Assembly: GCF_902506145.1 (NCBI RefSeq)
Contig: NZ_LR733520.1
Span: 2,815,044-2,879,043 of the forward strand
Source: Burkholderia sp. 8Y
GTDB lineage: Bacteria > Pseudomonadota > Gammaproteobacteria > Burkholderiales > Burkholderiaceae
DNA: 64,000 nucleotides
Reading direction: 5' to 3'
The notes under the pieces are model-generated. The model had not been told where the DNA came from, did not search any database, and saw only the letters and a list, made by a program, of their open reading frames with translations. This document shows positions 17,828 through 26,859 of the stretch, piece after piece (within the stretch, counting starts at the first letter, position 1; each line of letters opens with the position of its first letter). The position numbers and the translations under genes are program-made.

Positions 17828-18106
17828 ATGAACAAACAGGAATTGATCGACGCCGTAGCCGCCCAGACCGGCGCCAGCAAAGCTCAAACCGGCGAGACGC
17901 TGGACACGTTGCTCGAAGTCATCAAGAAGGCTGTCTCGAAAGGTGACGCAGTTCAGTTGATCGGTTTCGGCAGCTTCGGTTCGGGAAAGCGCGCAGCGCG
18001 CACCGGCCGTAACCCGAAGACCGGCGAATCCATCAAGATTCCGGCCGCCAAGACCGTCAAGTTCACGGCTGGCAAGGCATTCAAGGACGCAGTCAACAAA
18101 CGCTGA
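17828..18106 (+). CDS. hupB: HU family DNA-binding protein (HU-beta)
   Basis: A 92-aa histone-like protein. It starts MNKQELIDAVAAQTG and has the DNA-arm region FGSFGSGKRAARTGRNPKTG with the conserved RNP motif, then IKIPAAKTVKFTAGKAFKDAV. Length and sequence are standard for HU, the nucleoid-compacting dimer. It has its own promoter (TATAAT at 17773) and a strong terminator downstream (18283-18307), so it is monocistronic. Confidence 0.98.
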   Translation: MNKQELIDAVAAQTGASKAQTGETLDTLLEVIKKAVSKGDAVQLIGFGSFGSGKRAARTGRNPKTGESIKIPAAKTVKFTAGKAFKDAVNKR

Positions 18107-18282
18107 GCTGTCTGCGAATCGCGCGCTCCTCGCTACGCTGCGCGGCGCCCGGCAGCGTTCATCAGCGCCCCAGCTCGTGTTGTGTTGGTGCCTTGTTTGT
18201 ATCCTGATTGCGCCCGTCTTGCGCCAGCTACTCAGGTTCTTCCGCATGCGCGGAGATAAGCCGGAGACCAAGAGGACCATGA

Positions 18283-18307
18283 AACCCGCCATCGGCGGGT
18301 TTTTTTT
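18283..18307 (+). terminator. Rho-independent terminator of hupB
   Basis: A 7-bp stem ACCCGCC-atc-GGCGGGT followed by an 8-nt T-run, about 180 bp after the hupB stop. Confidence 0.85.
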
Positions 18308-18328
18308 CGGCTGCGCGATCCGCGTCGT

Positions 18329-19558
18329 TTAGTGCCGATGGTCTTCGCAATCGCAATCCGGGCCGTGATCGTGATCGTGGTCGTGGTCGTGGTCCTCGAC
18401 ATCCCATGCGGGGAACGGATCGTCGAATTGCTGCCGGGCATCGCTGCCGAGCGCCCATTCCTGATCGCTCACGAGGCAGGCGTCGAACTTCCGCTGCCAC
18501 GCGTCGATATCGAGATCGACGCCGATCAACACCAGTTCCTGCCGGCGATCGCCGATGCGGTTGTCGTCCGGATCGCCGAACCATTCCGCGACGATTTCCG
18601 CTTCGAGCTCGGGATCGTCCGTAGGCCATTCGCTTCGATCCTGCGCCGCCCACCACACGCCCGCCGGGCCGTGCCGCAACGTGCCGCCCGCCTGTGAAAG
18701 CGATCCGCCGACGACACTGCGCGTCGCGAGCCAGAAGAAACCCTTCGCGCGCAACACGTCCGGCCATTCCTCGTGTAGCAGATTCCACAGCCGCTGCGGA
18801 TGAAACGGCCTGCGCGCGCGATACACGAAATGCCCGATGCCCGACGCGTTGGCGGGGCGGTCGGTTTCCTGTTCGTCGTTGAGAATCGCGAGCCAGCCTG
18901 CGCCGCTGCCAGTGGTGTCGAGATCGAAACGCCCCGTGTTCACTAGTTCACTGAGCGGCGCGTTGCCGTGTTCCGTCCGTAGTTGAACAGCGCGCGGGTT
19001 CAACGCATGGAGGATGTGCGCGAGCCGGTCGAGCGCGTCTTGCCCGACGAGGTCCGTCTTGTTGATGACGATGACATCGCAGAATTCGATCTGCTCGACG
19101 AGCGTCTCGACGACGGTCTTGCCCTCGTCAGCCGCTTCGCCTTCGGGCGCAATGCCGCGTTCCACGAGCGACTCGGCCGACGCGTAGTCGCGCATGAAGT
19201 TGGCGGCATCGATGACGGTGACGAACGTATCGAGACGCGCGCGGCCCGCGAGAGGCGCGTCTTCGTCGTCGCCGAAAGCGAAGTGCTCGGCGATGTCCAT
19301 CGGATTCACGCCGGCTGGCGCTTCGATCACCATGGCGTCGAGCGGCTGCTGCGCTGCAAGCCGGACGATCGCCTCTTCGATGGCGTGCATCGACTCTTCG
19401 CCCGCGCCGCAACGAAAAGAACCGATAGGCACGCCCTCGCTATTGGCGCGCAAAGCATCGAGAAGCGTGGATTTGCCCGCGCCGACGAAACCCGAGAGCA
19501 TGGTGACTGGCAGTGGCGTTTGGTTCATTGCGGGCGTCTGGACGAGAATCGAAGTCAC
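18329..19558 (-). CDS. G3E (CobW/ZigA-like) GTPase lacking the CxCC segment
   Basis: A 409-aa G3E-family P-loop GTPase. Seen: Walker A GFVGAGKST at ~23-31, VIEAPAGVNPMDIAEHF where family members have an ESxG...P motif, NKTD at 166-169, a CobW C-terminal domain (from ~250, with VYRARRPFHPQRLWNLL), and a metal-binding-looking His/Asp/Cys tail, HDHDHDHDHGPDCDCEDHRH. The region between Walker A and switch II is short: the usual NE/ND...VNID strand and the metal-transfer CxCC motif are absent, replaced by GSFRCGAGEESMHAIEEAI with a single Cys. Metal insertion by the canonical mechanism is thus doubtful. The start is GTG 19558 or ATG 19528; neither has a clear ribosome site. Confidence 0.85.
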   Translation of the reverse strand: MTSILVQTPAMNQTPLPVTMLSGFVGAGKSTLLDALRANSEGVPIGSFRCGAGEESMHAIEEAIVRLAAQQPLDAMVIEAPAGVNPMDIAEHFAFGDDEDAPLAGRARLDTFVTVIDAANFMRDYASAESLVERGIAPEGEAADEGKTVVETLVEQIEFCDVIVINKTDLVGQDALDRLAHILHALNPRAVQLRTEHGNAPLSELVNTGRFDLDTTGSGAGWLAILNDEQETDRPANASGIGHFVYRARRPFHPQRLWNLLHEEWPDVLRAKGFFWLATRSVVGGSLSQAGGTLRHGPAGVWWAAQDRSEWPTDDPELEAEIVAEWFGDPDDNRIGDRRQELVLIGVDLDIDAWQRKFDACLVSDQEWALGSDARQQFDDPFPAWDVEDHDHDHDHDHGPDCDCEDHRH

Positions 19559-19635
19559 GATTCTGCATCAAACGCGGGACGAACGTAGGCGAGACGCCGG
19601 GCGGCGCGACGGCTCATGCGCTAAAGAACAGGGAT

Positions 19636-20082
19636 TTACTTCGACGCTTGCAGCAGTTTCCAGCGCCGCAGAATCTCGATGATCTGCGCCGAGTACTTGT
19701 CGCGCAGCGCAGGCGTTTCGGAATGGTAAGCACCGACGGCCTGCCACGAATTGCCGTACTTGTTCATTTTCTGGCGCAGATGCCAGGCGGCGACGTAGAC
19801 GCTCTTGCACGGCTCCATCAGCGTGCCGCTGGAAATGCCGTATTGGGAGAGCGTGGTGAGGTGAATCGAGTTGATCTGCATCAGCCCGTAGTCGGTCGAG
19901 CCATTGGCGTTCTTGTTGATGGCGTCGGGCTTGTTGTGGGATTCCTGCCAGGCGATGGCGCGCAGAATGAGCGGATTGACCTTCTGATACTTCGCTGCTT
20001 CGTCGAAACAATCGGCGTGAGCGGACGCGGCGGCGAGCATGGCGCCGCAACCCATCGCAAGTATTCGCAGGAATCGCTTCAT
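19636..20082 (-). CDS. Periplasmic lytic transglycosylase (SLT domain, VirB1/IpgF-like)
   Basis: A 148-aa secreted protein. It has signal peptide MKRFLRILAMGCGAMLAAASAHA, then a lysozyme-like fold starting DCFDEAAKYQKV, with catalytic Glu in RAIAWQESHN, the DYGLMQIN motif and a final GAYHSETPALRDKY. It cleaves peptidoglycan glycan strands to the anhydro form. Small enzymes of this type accompany secretion systems and open the wall for large assemblies. The divergent gsp operon starts about 600 bp away, so a role in T2S assembly is plausible but unproven. Confidence 0.92.
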   Translation of the reverse strand: MKRFLRILAMGCGAMLAAASAHADCFDEAAKYQKVNPLILRAIAWQESHNKPDAINKNANGSTDYGLMQINSIHLTTLSQYGISSGTLMEPCKSVYVAAWHLRQKMNKYGNSWQAVGAYHSETPALRDKYSAQIIEILRRWKLLQASK

Positions 20083-20680
20083 CTTCGTTCTACTCCATCC
20101 GCCTGTGCGGAACCGTCATGCCGCCAGCGCCGCTTGCGCGCCACGCCGAAATCCAATGTCCGCTTGTGTGTCTGCCGCCTGCCGGCATCGGGAAAACCCG
20201 CCCTTCATGCCGGCGCCGGGGAAACGGAACCGCCCGTATCATACCGGCTGACGTCCTGGACCATAAGTTGGCTATCCGACATAGGTCCGACGGAACGCGG
20301 ATTGGACCAACAGGAATCATCTGCTGGCTATCGGCGTTTTCTTAAACGTATGAATATAAAGTGATCTAATCGGGTTACAATTCGGGTCCCGCGTGCCTCG
20401 CCTTGTCTGACAAAAGCCTCCCGATAGGGTTATCGGCAGGACTTCTGAAAGCTTGAGCGCGCTGGATTCATTGGCATGCAGCCGCCTGGCGCACGCGGCG
20501 GCGAACGAACTTGAACTATTTCGTTGCACAAAGCTGCTATCGTCACATTTTTATAAATAATCGTAGTCGGGCGGACACGCTCGTACCACGGTTGGCAGCG
20601 CCCTCGGATTGACGAACGGTGCTGCCTTAGCCGGTTTCTTGTACCCCGGCTCAGACATCACATCCATGAGAAGACAACCT
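20083..20680. other. Intergenic region upstream of the gsp operon
   Basis: About 600 bp between divergent lytic transglycosylase and gspD. It contains an AT-rich block near 20340-20385 (TATAAAGTGATCTAATC, then TTACAAT), a hairpin CCGATA-gggt-TATCGG at 20421-20436 extended by CCT/AGG, and a second AT-rich block at 20510-20570. It probably contains the gsp promoter, but no pair of -35/-10 boxes with good spacing was found. Confidence 0.45.
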
Positions 20681-23119
20681 ATGGCACTGCGTCGCATGGC
20701 GACGGCACTGCTGGCGGCGGGACTTATCGTCGCGCAAGCCGCGCACGCGCAAGTGACGTTGAATTTCGTCAATGCCGATATCGACCAGGTCGCGAAGGCG
20801 ATCGGCGCGGCTACCGGCAAAACCATCATCGTCGATCCCCGCGTCAAGGGGCAGCTCAACCTCGTCTCCGAAAATCCGGTGCCCGAAGAGCAGGCGCTGA
20901 AGACCCTGCAGGCGTCGCTGCGCATGCAGGGCTTCGCGCTCGTGCAGGATCACGGCGTCCTCAAAGTCGTGCCCGAGGCCGATGCGAAGCTGCAAGGCGT
21001 GCCGACCTATGTCGGCAATGCGCCGTCGGCGCACGGCGATCAGGTCATCACGCAGGTGTTCGAGCTGCACAACGAGTCGGCGAACAATCTGCTGCCGGTG
21101 CTGCGGCCGCTCATTTCGCCGAACAACACTATCGCCGCGTACCCCGCGAACAACACGCTCGTCGTGACGGACTACGCGGACAACGTGCGGCGCATCGCGA
21201 GCATCATCGCGGGCGTCGACACGGCGGCGGGTCGCGAAGTCGATATCTTCCAGCTGAAGAACGCGAACGCCATCGATGTTGCCGATCAGATGAACAAGCT
21301 GCTCGATCCCGGCACCGTCGGCAGCACGGACGCGACGCTGAAAGTCACCGTAACGGCCGACCCGCGCACCAATTCGCTGATGTTCCGCGCCTCCAGCAGC
21401 GCGCGGCTCGCGGCGGCCAAGGCGCTGGCGAAAAAGCTGGATGCGCCGACGGCGGTGCCGGGCAACATGCATGTGGTGCCGCTGCGCAACGCCGACGCGA
21501 CGCGGCTCGCCAAGACGCTGCGCGCCATGATGGGCAAGGGCGGCGGCAATTCGGACAACTCGTCCAGCAGCGGCACCGGCTCCAATTCGTCGAACTCGTT
21601 CGGCCAGAGCGGGCTCGGCAATTCATCGACCTCGACGGGCACGTCCGGCGTTCCGCCGCTGCCCGGCGGCCTCGGCAGCAGCAGTTCGGGCACGGGCAAC
21701 AATCCGATGTCCGGCAGCGGCGGCACGCGCGACACGGGCTTTTCGTCGAACAAGGACAACGACACCGGCAACGACACGGGCGGCGGCGGCATGATCCAGG
21801 CCGATTCCGCGACGAATTCGCTCATCATCACCGCGGCCGATCCGGTCTACCGCAATCTGCGCGCGGTGATCGACCAGCTCGACGCGCGCCGCTCGCAGGT
21901 CTATATCGAAGCGTTGATCGTCGAACTCTCGGCGACCACCGGCGCGAACCTCGGCATTCAGTGGCAGGGCCTGCTGCTCTCGAACGGCGGCAACAACGCG
22001 ATCTACGGTAGTTCGAGCTTCGGCTCCGGCAACACCAACATCTTCGACCTGACCGTGCAGGGCAACGCGATCGCGCAGAACCCGTCGTCGATCACGTCGA
22101 CCACGGGGCTGCTCGCCAACGGCCTGAACATCGGTCTGCTGCACCGCTTTGGCAATCTGTTCGGACTCGGCGGACTGCTTCAGGCGCTGTCCACCTCGGC
22201 GGATGCGAACATCCTGTCCACGCCGAACCTGATCACGCTCGACAACGAGGAAGCGAAGATCGTCGTCGGCCAGAACGTGCCGGTGGTGACGGGCTCCTAC
22301 GCCACGCCGACCGCGAACGCCGCCACGTCGGTGACCGCGTTCAACACGTTCGACCGCCGCGACGTGGGCGTGACGCTGCACGTGAAGCCGCAGATCACCG
22401 ACGGCGGCGTGCTCAAGCTCCAGATCTATCAGGAAGATTCGAGCGTCGATGCGACGACCAAGACCGATCCGGGCGGCGTGACCATCAACACGCGCTCGGT
22501 GCAGTCGACCATTCTGGCCGATGACGGCGAGATCGTGGTACTCGGCGGCCTGATGCAGGATCAGTACAACAATAACAACAGCAAGATTCCGCTGCTCGGC
22601 GACATTCCGTTCATCGGCAGCCTGTTCCGCAGCGAGAGCAAGACGCGCACGAAGACGAACCTGATGGTGTTCCTGCGCCCGGTGATCGTCCGCGATCAGG
22701 CGACGGCCTCGCAGATCGCCAACACGCGCTATGAATACCTGCGCAATCAGCAGTACGGTTCGACGACGGACAACCGCCTCATCAAGGACCAGAATGTGCC
22801 GGTGATGCCGCCGAAGCCGCTCGGTCCGAGCGAAGGCGGCGGCGCGCCGGCCCAGAATCTGCTCGACTGGAACAATCTGACGCGCGGCGTGCCGAGCACG
22901 ACGCTGCCGCAGGACCCGAACGCGGGCCCCGCGCCGCAGCCGTATCAGACCGCGCCGCAGAGCAGTTACCCGGCGCCCGCGAACGGCGCGACCAACGCGA
23001 TGCCCGGCAACGCGGCGACGAACGCCCTGCCCGGCAACGCCGCGACGGGCTACGCAGTGCCGAACAATGCGCCGAGCGCCGCGCCGCTCGGCGGCCATCA
23101 GACGGGAGGACAGCCGTGA
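20681..23119 (+). CDS. gspD: Type II secretion system secretin GspD
   Basis: An outer-membrane secretin of ~812 aa forming the T2S exit channel. Signal peptide MALRRMATALLAAGLIVAQAAHA, N0 (VTLNFVNADIDQVAKAIG), N1-N3 repeats, then the secretin core (from ~480, with VGQNVPVVTGSY and ILADDGEIVVLGGLMQD). Between about residues 285 and 370 there is a Gly/Ser/Asn-rich low-complexity insert in N3. The C terminus carries an imperfect tandem repeat ATNAMPGNA/ATNALPGNA/ATGYAVPNNA. I prefer ATG 20681, with GAGAAG 7 nt upstream, over the in-frame ATG 20666. Overlaps gspE by 4 bp. Confidence 0.95.
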   Translation: MALRRMATALLAAGLIVAQAAHAQVTLNFVNADIDQVAKAIGAATGKTIIVDPRVKGQLNLVSENPVPEEQALKTLQASLRMQGFALVQDHGVLKVVPEADAKLQGVPTYVGNAPSAHGDQVITQVFELHNESANNLLPVLRPLISPNNTIAAYPANNTLVVTDYADNVRRIASIIAGVDTAAGREVDIFQLKNANAIDVADQMNKLLDPGTVGSTDATLKVTVTADPRTNSLMFRASSSARLAAAKALAKKLDAPTAVPGNMHVVPLRNADATRLAKTLRAMMGKGGGNSDNSSSSGTGSNSSNSFGQSGLGNSSTSTGTSGVPPLPGGLGSSSSGTGNNPMSGSGGTRDTGFSSNKDNDTGNDTGGGGMIQADSATNSLIITAADPVYRNLRAVIDQLDARRSQVYIEALIVELSATTGANLGIQWQGLLLSNGGNNAIYGSSSFGSGNTNIFDLTVQGNAIAQNPSSITSTTGLLANGLNIGLLHRFGNLFGLGGLLQALSTSADANILSTPNLITLDNEEAKIVVGQNVPVVTGSYATPTANAATSVTAFNTFDRRDVGVTLHVKPQITDGGVLKLQIYQEDSSVDATTKTDPGGVTINTRSVQSTILADDGEIVVLGGLMQDQYNNNNSKIPLLGDIPFIGSLFRSESKTRTKTNLMVFLRPVIVRDQATASQIANTRYEYLRNQQYGSTTDNRLIKDQNVPVMPPKPLGPSEGGGAPAQNLLDWNNLTRGVPSTTLPQDPNAGPAPQPYQTAPQSSYPAPANGATNAMPGNAATNALPGNAATGYAVPNNAPSAAPLGGHQTGGQP

Positions 23120-24606
23120 ACACGCTGAACGCCGAAGCCGAAACCACGAACGCCACGGCCGCATCGCCGCTCGCTGCGCGGCTCGTGCCTTACGGCTTCG
23201 CGCGTACCGGCCAGATTCTGGTCGCGCAACGGCATGCCGACGGCATCGAAGTATGGATCAGCGAGCGCACGAACGACGCGGCGCTCGCGGAAGTCGCGCG
23301 CAATTTCGGCGCGCTGTCGATTGTCCGCAAGCCCGGCGACGAGCTTGCCGCCGCGATCAACTCGGCCTACGCCCGCAACGACGGCAGCGCGGCGCAGGTG
23401 GTCGGCGAAGTGGAAGGCGAAGTGGATCTGTCGCGGCTCATGCAGGACATTCCGGAAGTGGAAGACCTGCTGGAGTCCGAAGACGACGCGCCGATCATCC
23501 GCATGATCAACGCGCTCTTGACGCAGGCGGCGCGCGAGCAGGCGTCGGATATTCACATCGAGCCGTTCGAGAACGCGTCGGTGGTGCGGTTCCGCGTCGA
23601 CGGCACGCTGCGCGATGTCGTGCGCCCGAAGAAGGCGCTGCACGGCGCGCTGATCTCGCGCATCAAGATCATGGCGCAGCTCGATATCGCCGAGAAACGT
23701 TTGCCGCAGGACGGGCGCATCACGCTGCGCGTCGGCGGCCGTCCGGTCGATGTCCGCGTGTCCACGCTGCCGACCGGCCACGGCGAGCGCGCCGTGCTGC
23801 GTCTGCTCGAAAAAGACGCACAGCGCCTGAATCTCGAAACGCTCGGCATGGCGCGTGACACGCTCGTCCAGTTCGACAAGCTGATCGGCCGGCCGCACGG
23901 CATCGTGCTCGTGACCGGGCCGACGGGCTCCGGCAAGACGACCACGCTCTACGCGTCGATGTCGCGCCTCGAGACGACGACCACCAACATCATGACGGTG
24001 GAAGACCCGATCGAATACGATTTGTCGGGCATCGGGCAGACGCAGGTGAACGAGCGCATCGGCATGACGTTCGCGCGGGCGCTGCGCTCGATTCTGCGTC
24101 AGGACCCCGACATCATCATGATCGGTGAAATCCGCGACCTCGAAACCGCGCAGATCGCGGTGCAGGCGTCGCTGACCGGTCACCTCGTGCTCGCGACGCT
24201 GCACACGAACGACGCCGCGTCCGCCGTCACCCGTCTGACCGACATGGGCGTGGAGCCGTATCTGCTCGCGTCGTCGCTGCTCGGCGTGCTCGCGCAGCGC
24301 CTCGTGCGCCAGTTGTGCCCGGCGTGCAAGGAAGAGCGCGAGGAAGAAAATGGCGTAAAGCACTGGCATCCGGTCGGCTGCGACCGATGCGGCCAGTCGG
24401 GTTACGTGGGCCGGCGCGGCGTGTACGAACTGCTGCTGATCGACGACGCCATTCGCCCGCTGATTCACCGCAACGCCGCCGACGCCGAGATTCTCGCGGC
24501 GGGCCGCGCGCACGGCATGCGCACGCTGCGCGAAGACGGAAACCGCTGGCTGAACGCGGGCGTGACATCGCTCGAAGAAGTGCTGCGCGTGACAGGCGGA
24601 GACTAA
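23116..24606 (+). CDS. gspE: Type II secretion ATPase GspE
   Basis: A 496-aa hexameric cytoplasmic ATPase that drives pseudopilus assembly. An N1E-type domain is followed by Walker A GPTGSGKTT at 268-276, an Asp box around MTVEDPIEY, Walker B IIMIGEIRD at 333-341, the His box LATLHTNDA, and a tetracysteine zinc motif CPAC (401-404)/CDRC (422-425). The start is a GTG in a 4-bp GTGA overlap with gspD. Shorter spacing in the zinc loop than in the E. coli type is usual for Burkholderia. Confidence 0.97.
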   Translation: MNTLNAEAETTNATAASPLAARLVPYGFARTGQILVAQRHADGIEVWISERTNDAALAEVARNFGALSIVRKPGDELAAAINSAYARNDGSAAQVVGEVEGEVDLSRLMQDIPEVEDLLESEDDAPIIRMINALLTQAAREQASDIHIEPFENASVVRFRVDGTLRDVVRPKKALHGALISRIKIMAQLDIAEKRLPQDGRITLRVGGRPVDVRVSTLPTGHGERAVLRLLEKDAQRLNLETLGMARDTLVQFDKLIGRPHGIVLVTGPTGSGKTTTLYASMSRLETTTTNIMTVEDPIEYDLSGIGQTQVNERIGMTFARALRSILRQDPDIIMIGEIRDLETAQIAVQASLTGHLVLATLHTNDAASAVTRLTDMGVEPYLLASSLLGVLAQRLVRQLCPACKEEREEENGVKHWHPVGCDRCGQSGYVGRRGVYELLLIDDAIRPLIHRNAADAEILAAGRAHGMRTLREDGNRWLNAGVTSLEEVLRVTGGD

Positions 24607-24610
24607 GCGT

Positions 24611-25828
24611 ATGCCGGCGTTCCGTTTCGAAGCCATCGACCAGGCGGGCAAGACGCAGACCGGCGTGCTCGACGCCGACAGCGCCCGCGCCGCGCGCAGC
24701 CACCTGCGCACGCAAGGACTGACGCCGCTCGTCGTCGAGGCGGCGGGCACGCGCACGCGCGGCGAACGGCAGCAGCGGCTGTCGCTCGGGCGCCGGCTGT
24801 CGCAGCGCGAACAGGCCATTCTCACGCGCCAGCTCGCGAGCCTGCTAATCGCGGGCTTGCCGCTCGGCGAAACGCTTTCGGTGCTCACGGAGCAATCCGA
24901 GCGCGATTACATCCGCGAACTGATGGCCGCGATCCGCGCCGAAGTGCTCGGCGGCCATTCGTTCGCCAATGCGCTCGCGCAGCATCCGAAGGACTTCCCG
25001 GAGATTTATCGCGCGCTCGTCGCGGCGGGCGAGCACACCGGCAAGCTCGGGCTCGTGCTCTCGCGTCTCGCGGACTACATCGAGCAGCGCAACGCGCTCA
25101 AGCAGAAGATCATTCTGGCGTTCACATATCCGGGCATCGTGACGATCATCGCGTTCGGCATCGTCACGTTCCTGCTGAGTTATGTCGTGCCGCAAGTGGT
25201 GAACGTGTTCGCGAGCACCAAGCAGGCGCTGCCTTTTCTCACCGTGATGATGATGGCGCTCTCCGCCTTCGTGCGAAGTTATTGGTGGGCCATGTTGATC
25301 GGCGTGCTGCTGATCGCGTGGCTCGTGCGGCGCATTCTCTCGCGGCCCGGACCGCGCCTGGCGTTCGACCGCTGGCTCCTGACCGCGCCGCTCGTCGGCA
25401 AGCTGGTGCGCGGCTATAACACCGTGCGCTTTGCCAGCACGCTCGCGATTCTCACGGCCGCCGGCGTGCCGATCCTGCGCGCGTTGCAGGCGGCGGGCGA
25501 AACGCTGAGCAATACCGCGATGCGCAATAACGTGGACGACGCCATCGTGCGCGTGCGCGAAGGCTCGGCGCTGTCGCGCGCGCTCGCCAATACGAAGACG
25601 TTTCCGCCCGTGCTCGTGCATCTGATCCGCTCGGGCGAAGCCACCGGCGACGTCACCACGATGCTCGACCGCGCGTCCGAAGGCGAGGCGCGCGAACTCG
25701 AACGCCGCACGATGTTCCTCACGAGCCTGCTCGAGCCGCTCCTGATTCTCGCGATGGGCGGCGTCGTGCTGGTCATCGTGCTCGCGGTGATGCTGCCGAT
25801 CATCGAACTGAATAATCTGGTGCAGTAA
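24611..25828 (+). CDS. gspF: Type II secretion inner-membrane platform protein GspF
   Basis: A 405-aa polytopic platform protein with two tandem T2SSF domains (residues ~70-195 and ~270-395) and three main transmembrane segments (about 170-190, 220-240 and 375-398). The N terminus MPAFRFEAIDQAGKTQTG is the standard GspF/PilC start. It lies 4 bp after gspE and shares TAATG with gspC. Confidence 0.96.
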   Translation: MPAFRFEAIDQAGKTQTGVLDADSARAARSHLRTQGLTPLVVEAAGTRTRGERQQRLSLGRRLSQREQAILTRQLASLLIAGLPLGETLSVLTEQSERDYIRELMAAIRAEVLGGHSFANALAQHPKDFPEIYRALVAAGEHTGKLGLVLSRLADYIEQRNALKQKIILAFTYPGIVTIIAFGIVTFLLSYVVPQVVNVFASTKQALPFLTVMMMALSAFVRSYWWAMLIGVLLIAWLVRRILSRPGPRLAFDRWLLTAPLVGKLVRGYNTVRFASTLAILTAAGVPILRALQAAGETLSNTAMRNNVDDAIVRVREGSALSRALANTKTFPPVLVHLIRSGEATGDVTTMLDRASEGEARELERRTMFLTSLLEPLLILAMGGVVLVIVLAVMLPIIELNNLVQ

Positions 25829-26241
25829 TGAACGCCCTGCAAACCCGCCTGCTCACGCTTGCCGCCCTCGCGCTCTTTTGCGTGACGGTGACATATTGGG
25901 TCGTCACGCTGACTTCGCGTCAGACCGCGCCGTTGCCCGCCGCCGCCGCGACGCGCACGCCGTCGGTCGAACAGGCCGCGACGATTTTCGGCGGCCAACT
26001 GGAGCGGCAAGCGAATTCCGACGTGCATCTGTTCGGCATACTCGCGCTGCAAGGCGGCGCGGCGGCGATCGTCAGCTACGGCGGCGAGCCGGCGCGGGCG
26101 GTGTCGCTGGGCGGCCCGCTCACGCAGGGCGTGAAGCTCTCGCAGGTGAAAGCGCGTTCGATCATCGTCGAGCGCAACGGCGTGAAGTCGGAAATCTTCC
26201 TGCCGCCCGTTCCGCCCGGACCGACGATCTACGTCCGTTGA
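25828..26241 (+). CDS. gspC: Type II secretion inner-membrane protein GspC, short form
   Basis: A 137-aa bitopic protein with one N-terminal transmembrane helix (about 7-28) and a homology region (HLFGILALQGGAAAIVSYGG, then VKLSQVKARSIIVERNGVKSEI) that contacts GspD N0. It lacks the PDZ or coiled-coil C-terminal domain found in enterobacterial GspC, ending soon after the HR domain. Position after gspF instead of before gspD is characteristic of Burkholderia. It starts within the gspF stop (TAATG). Confidence 0.88.
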   Translation: MNALQTRLLTLAALALFCVTVTYWVVTLTSRQTAPLPAAAATRTPSVEQAATIFGGQLERQANSDVHLFGILALQGGAAAIVSYGGEPARAVSLGGPLTQGVKLSQVKARSIIVERNGVKSEIFLPPVPPGPTIYVR

Positions 26242-26382
26242 CCGCCGGGCGCCGCGCGTTGACCGCGGTCACGGCGCGATGAAAGCCGGTCGATAAAATG
26301 CTCGGCGGCTTCGGTCACACGAGCCGCATGTTTCTTAAATCAACAGCGGGCGCAAGCCCTGAATTATCACGAGGTAGCAGTC

Positions 26383-26847
26383 ATGCAAATGTGGACGCAA
26401 CGCCGCATGGAAATCAACCAGGCCAAGGCGCGCCGTCAACGGGGGTTCACGCTCATCGAAATCATGGTCGTGATCGCGATTCTCGGCATTCTCGCCGCGC
26501 TGATCGTGCCGAAGATCATGAGCCGCCCCGACGAAGCGCGCCGCGTGGCCGCGAAGCAGGACATCGGCACGATCATGCAGGCCATGAAGCTCTACCGGCT
26601 CGACAACGGCCGTTATCCGACGCAGGAGCAGGGTCTGCGCGCGCTCGTCGAGAAGCCGACGACGGAACCGGTGCCGAACAACTGGAAGGACGGCGGCTAT
26701 CTGGAGCGCCTGCCGGCCGATCCGTGGGGCGGCCAGTATCAATATCTGAATCCGGGCGTGCACGGCGAAATCGACGTCTTCAGCTACGGCGCGGACAACA
26801 AGGCGGGCGGCGAAGGCAACGATGCCGACGTCGGCTCCTGGCAGTAA
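26383..26847 (+). CDS. gspG: Type II secretion major pseudopilin GspG
   Basis: A 154-aa major pseudopilin. The prepilin peptidase site RQRG|FTLIEIMVVIAILGI has the conserved Glu at +5, followed by the transmembrane/helix spine and the GspG C-terminal Ca-binding region (LPADPWGGQYQYLNPG, GADNKAGGEGND). The start ATG at 26383 has GAGGT upstream. A 141-bp gap after gspC is the largest inside the operon and may contain an internal promoter or processing site. Confidence 0.97.
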   Translation: MQMWTQRRMEINQAKARRQRGFTLIEIMVVIAILGILAALIVPKIMSRPDEARRVAAKQDIGTIMQAMKLYRLDNGRYPTQEQGLRALVEKPTTEPVPNNWKDGGYLERLPADPWGGQYQYLNPGVHGEIDVFSYGADNKAGGEGNDADVGSWQ

Positions 26848-26859
26848 AAGGGACGTGAA

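Noticed and set aside
18340..18400. Tandem GTGGTC/GATCGT-like hexamers resembling a short repeat array
   Set aside because: They encode the (His-Asp)n tail of the G3E GTPase; not a CRISPR or intergenic repeat. The same holds for the His-rich region near 44020-44110.
23098..24888. 596-codon minus-strand frame opposite gspE/gspF
   Set aside because: Arg/His-rich composition typical of antisense frames in GC-rich genes; gspE on the plus strand has all motifs.
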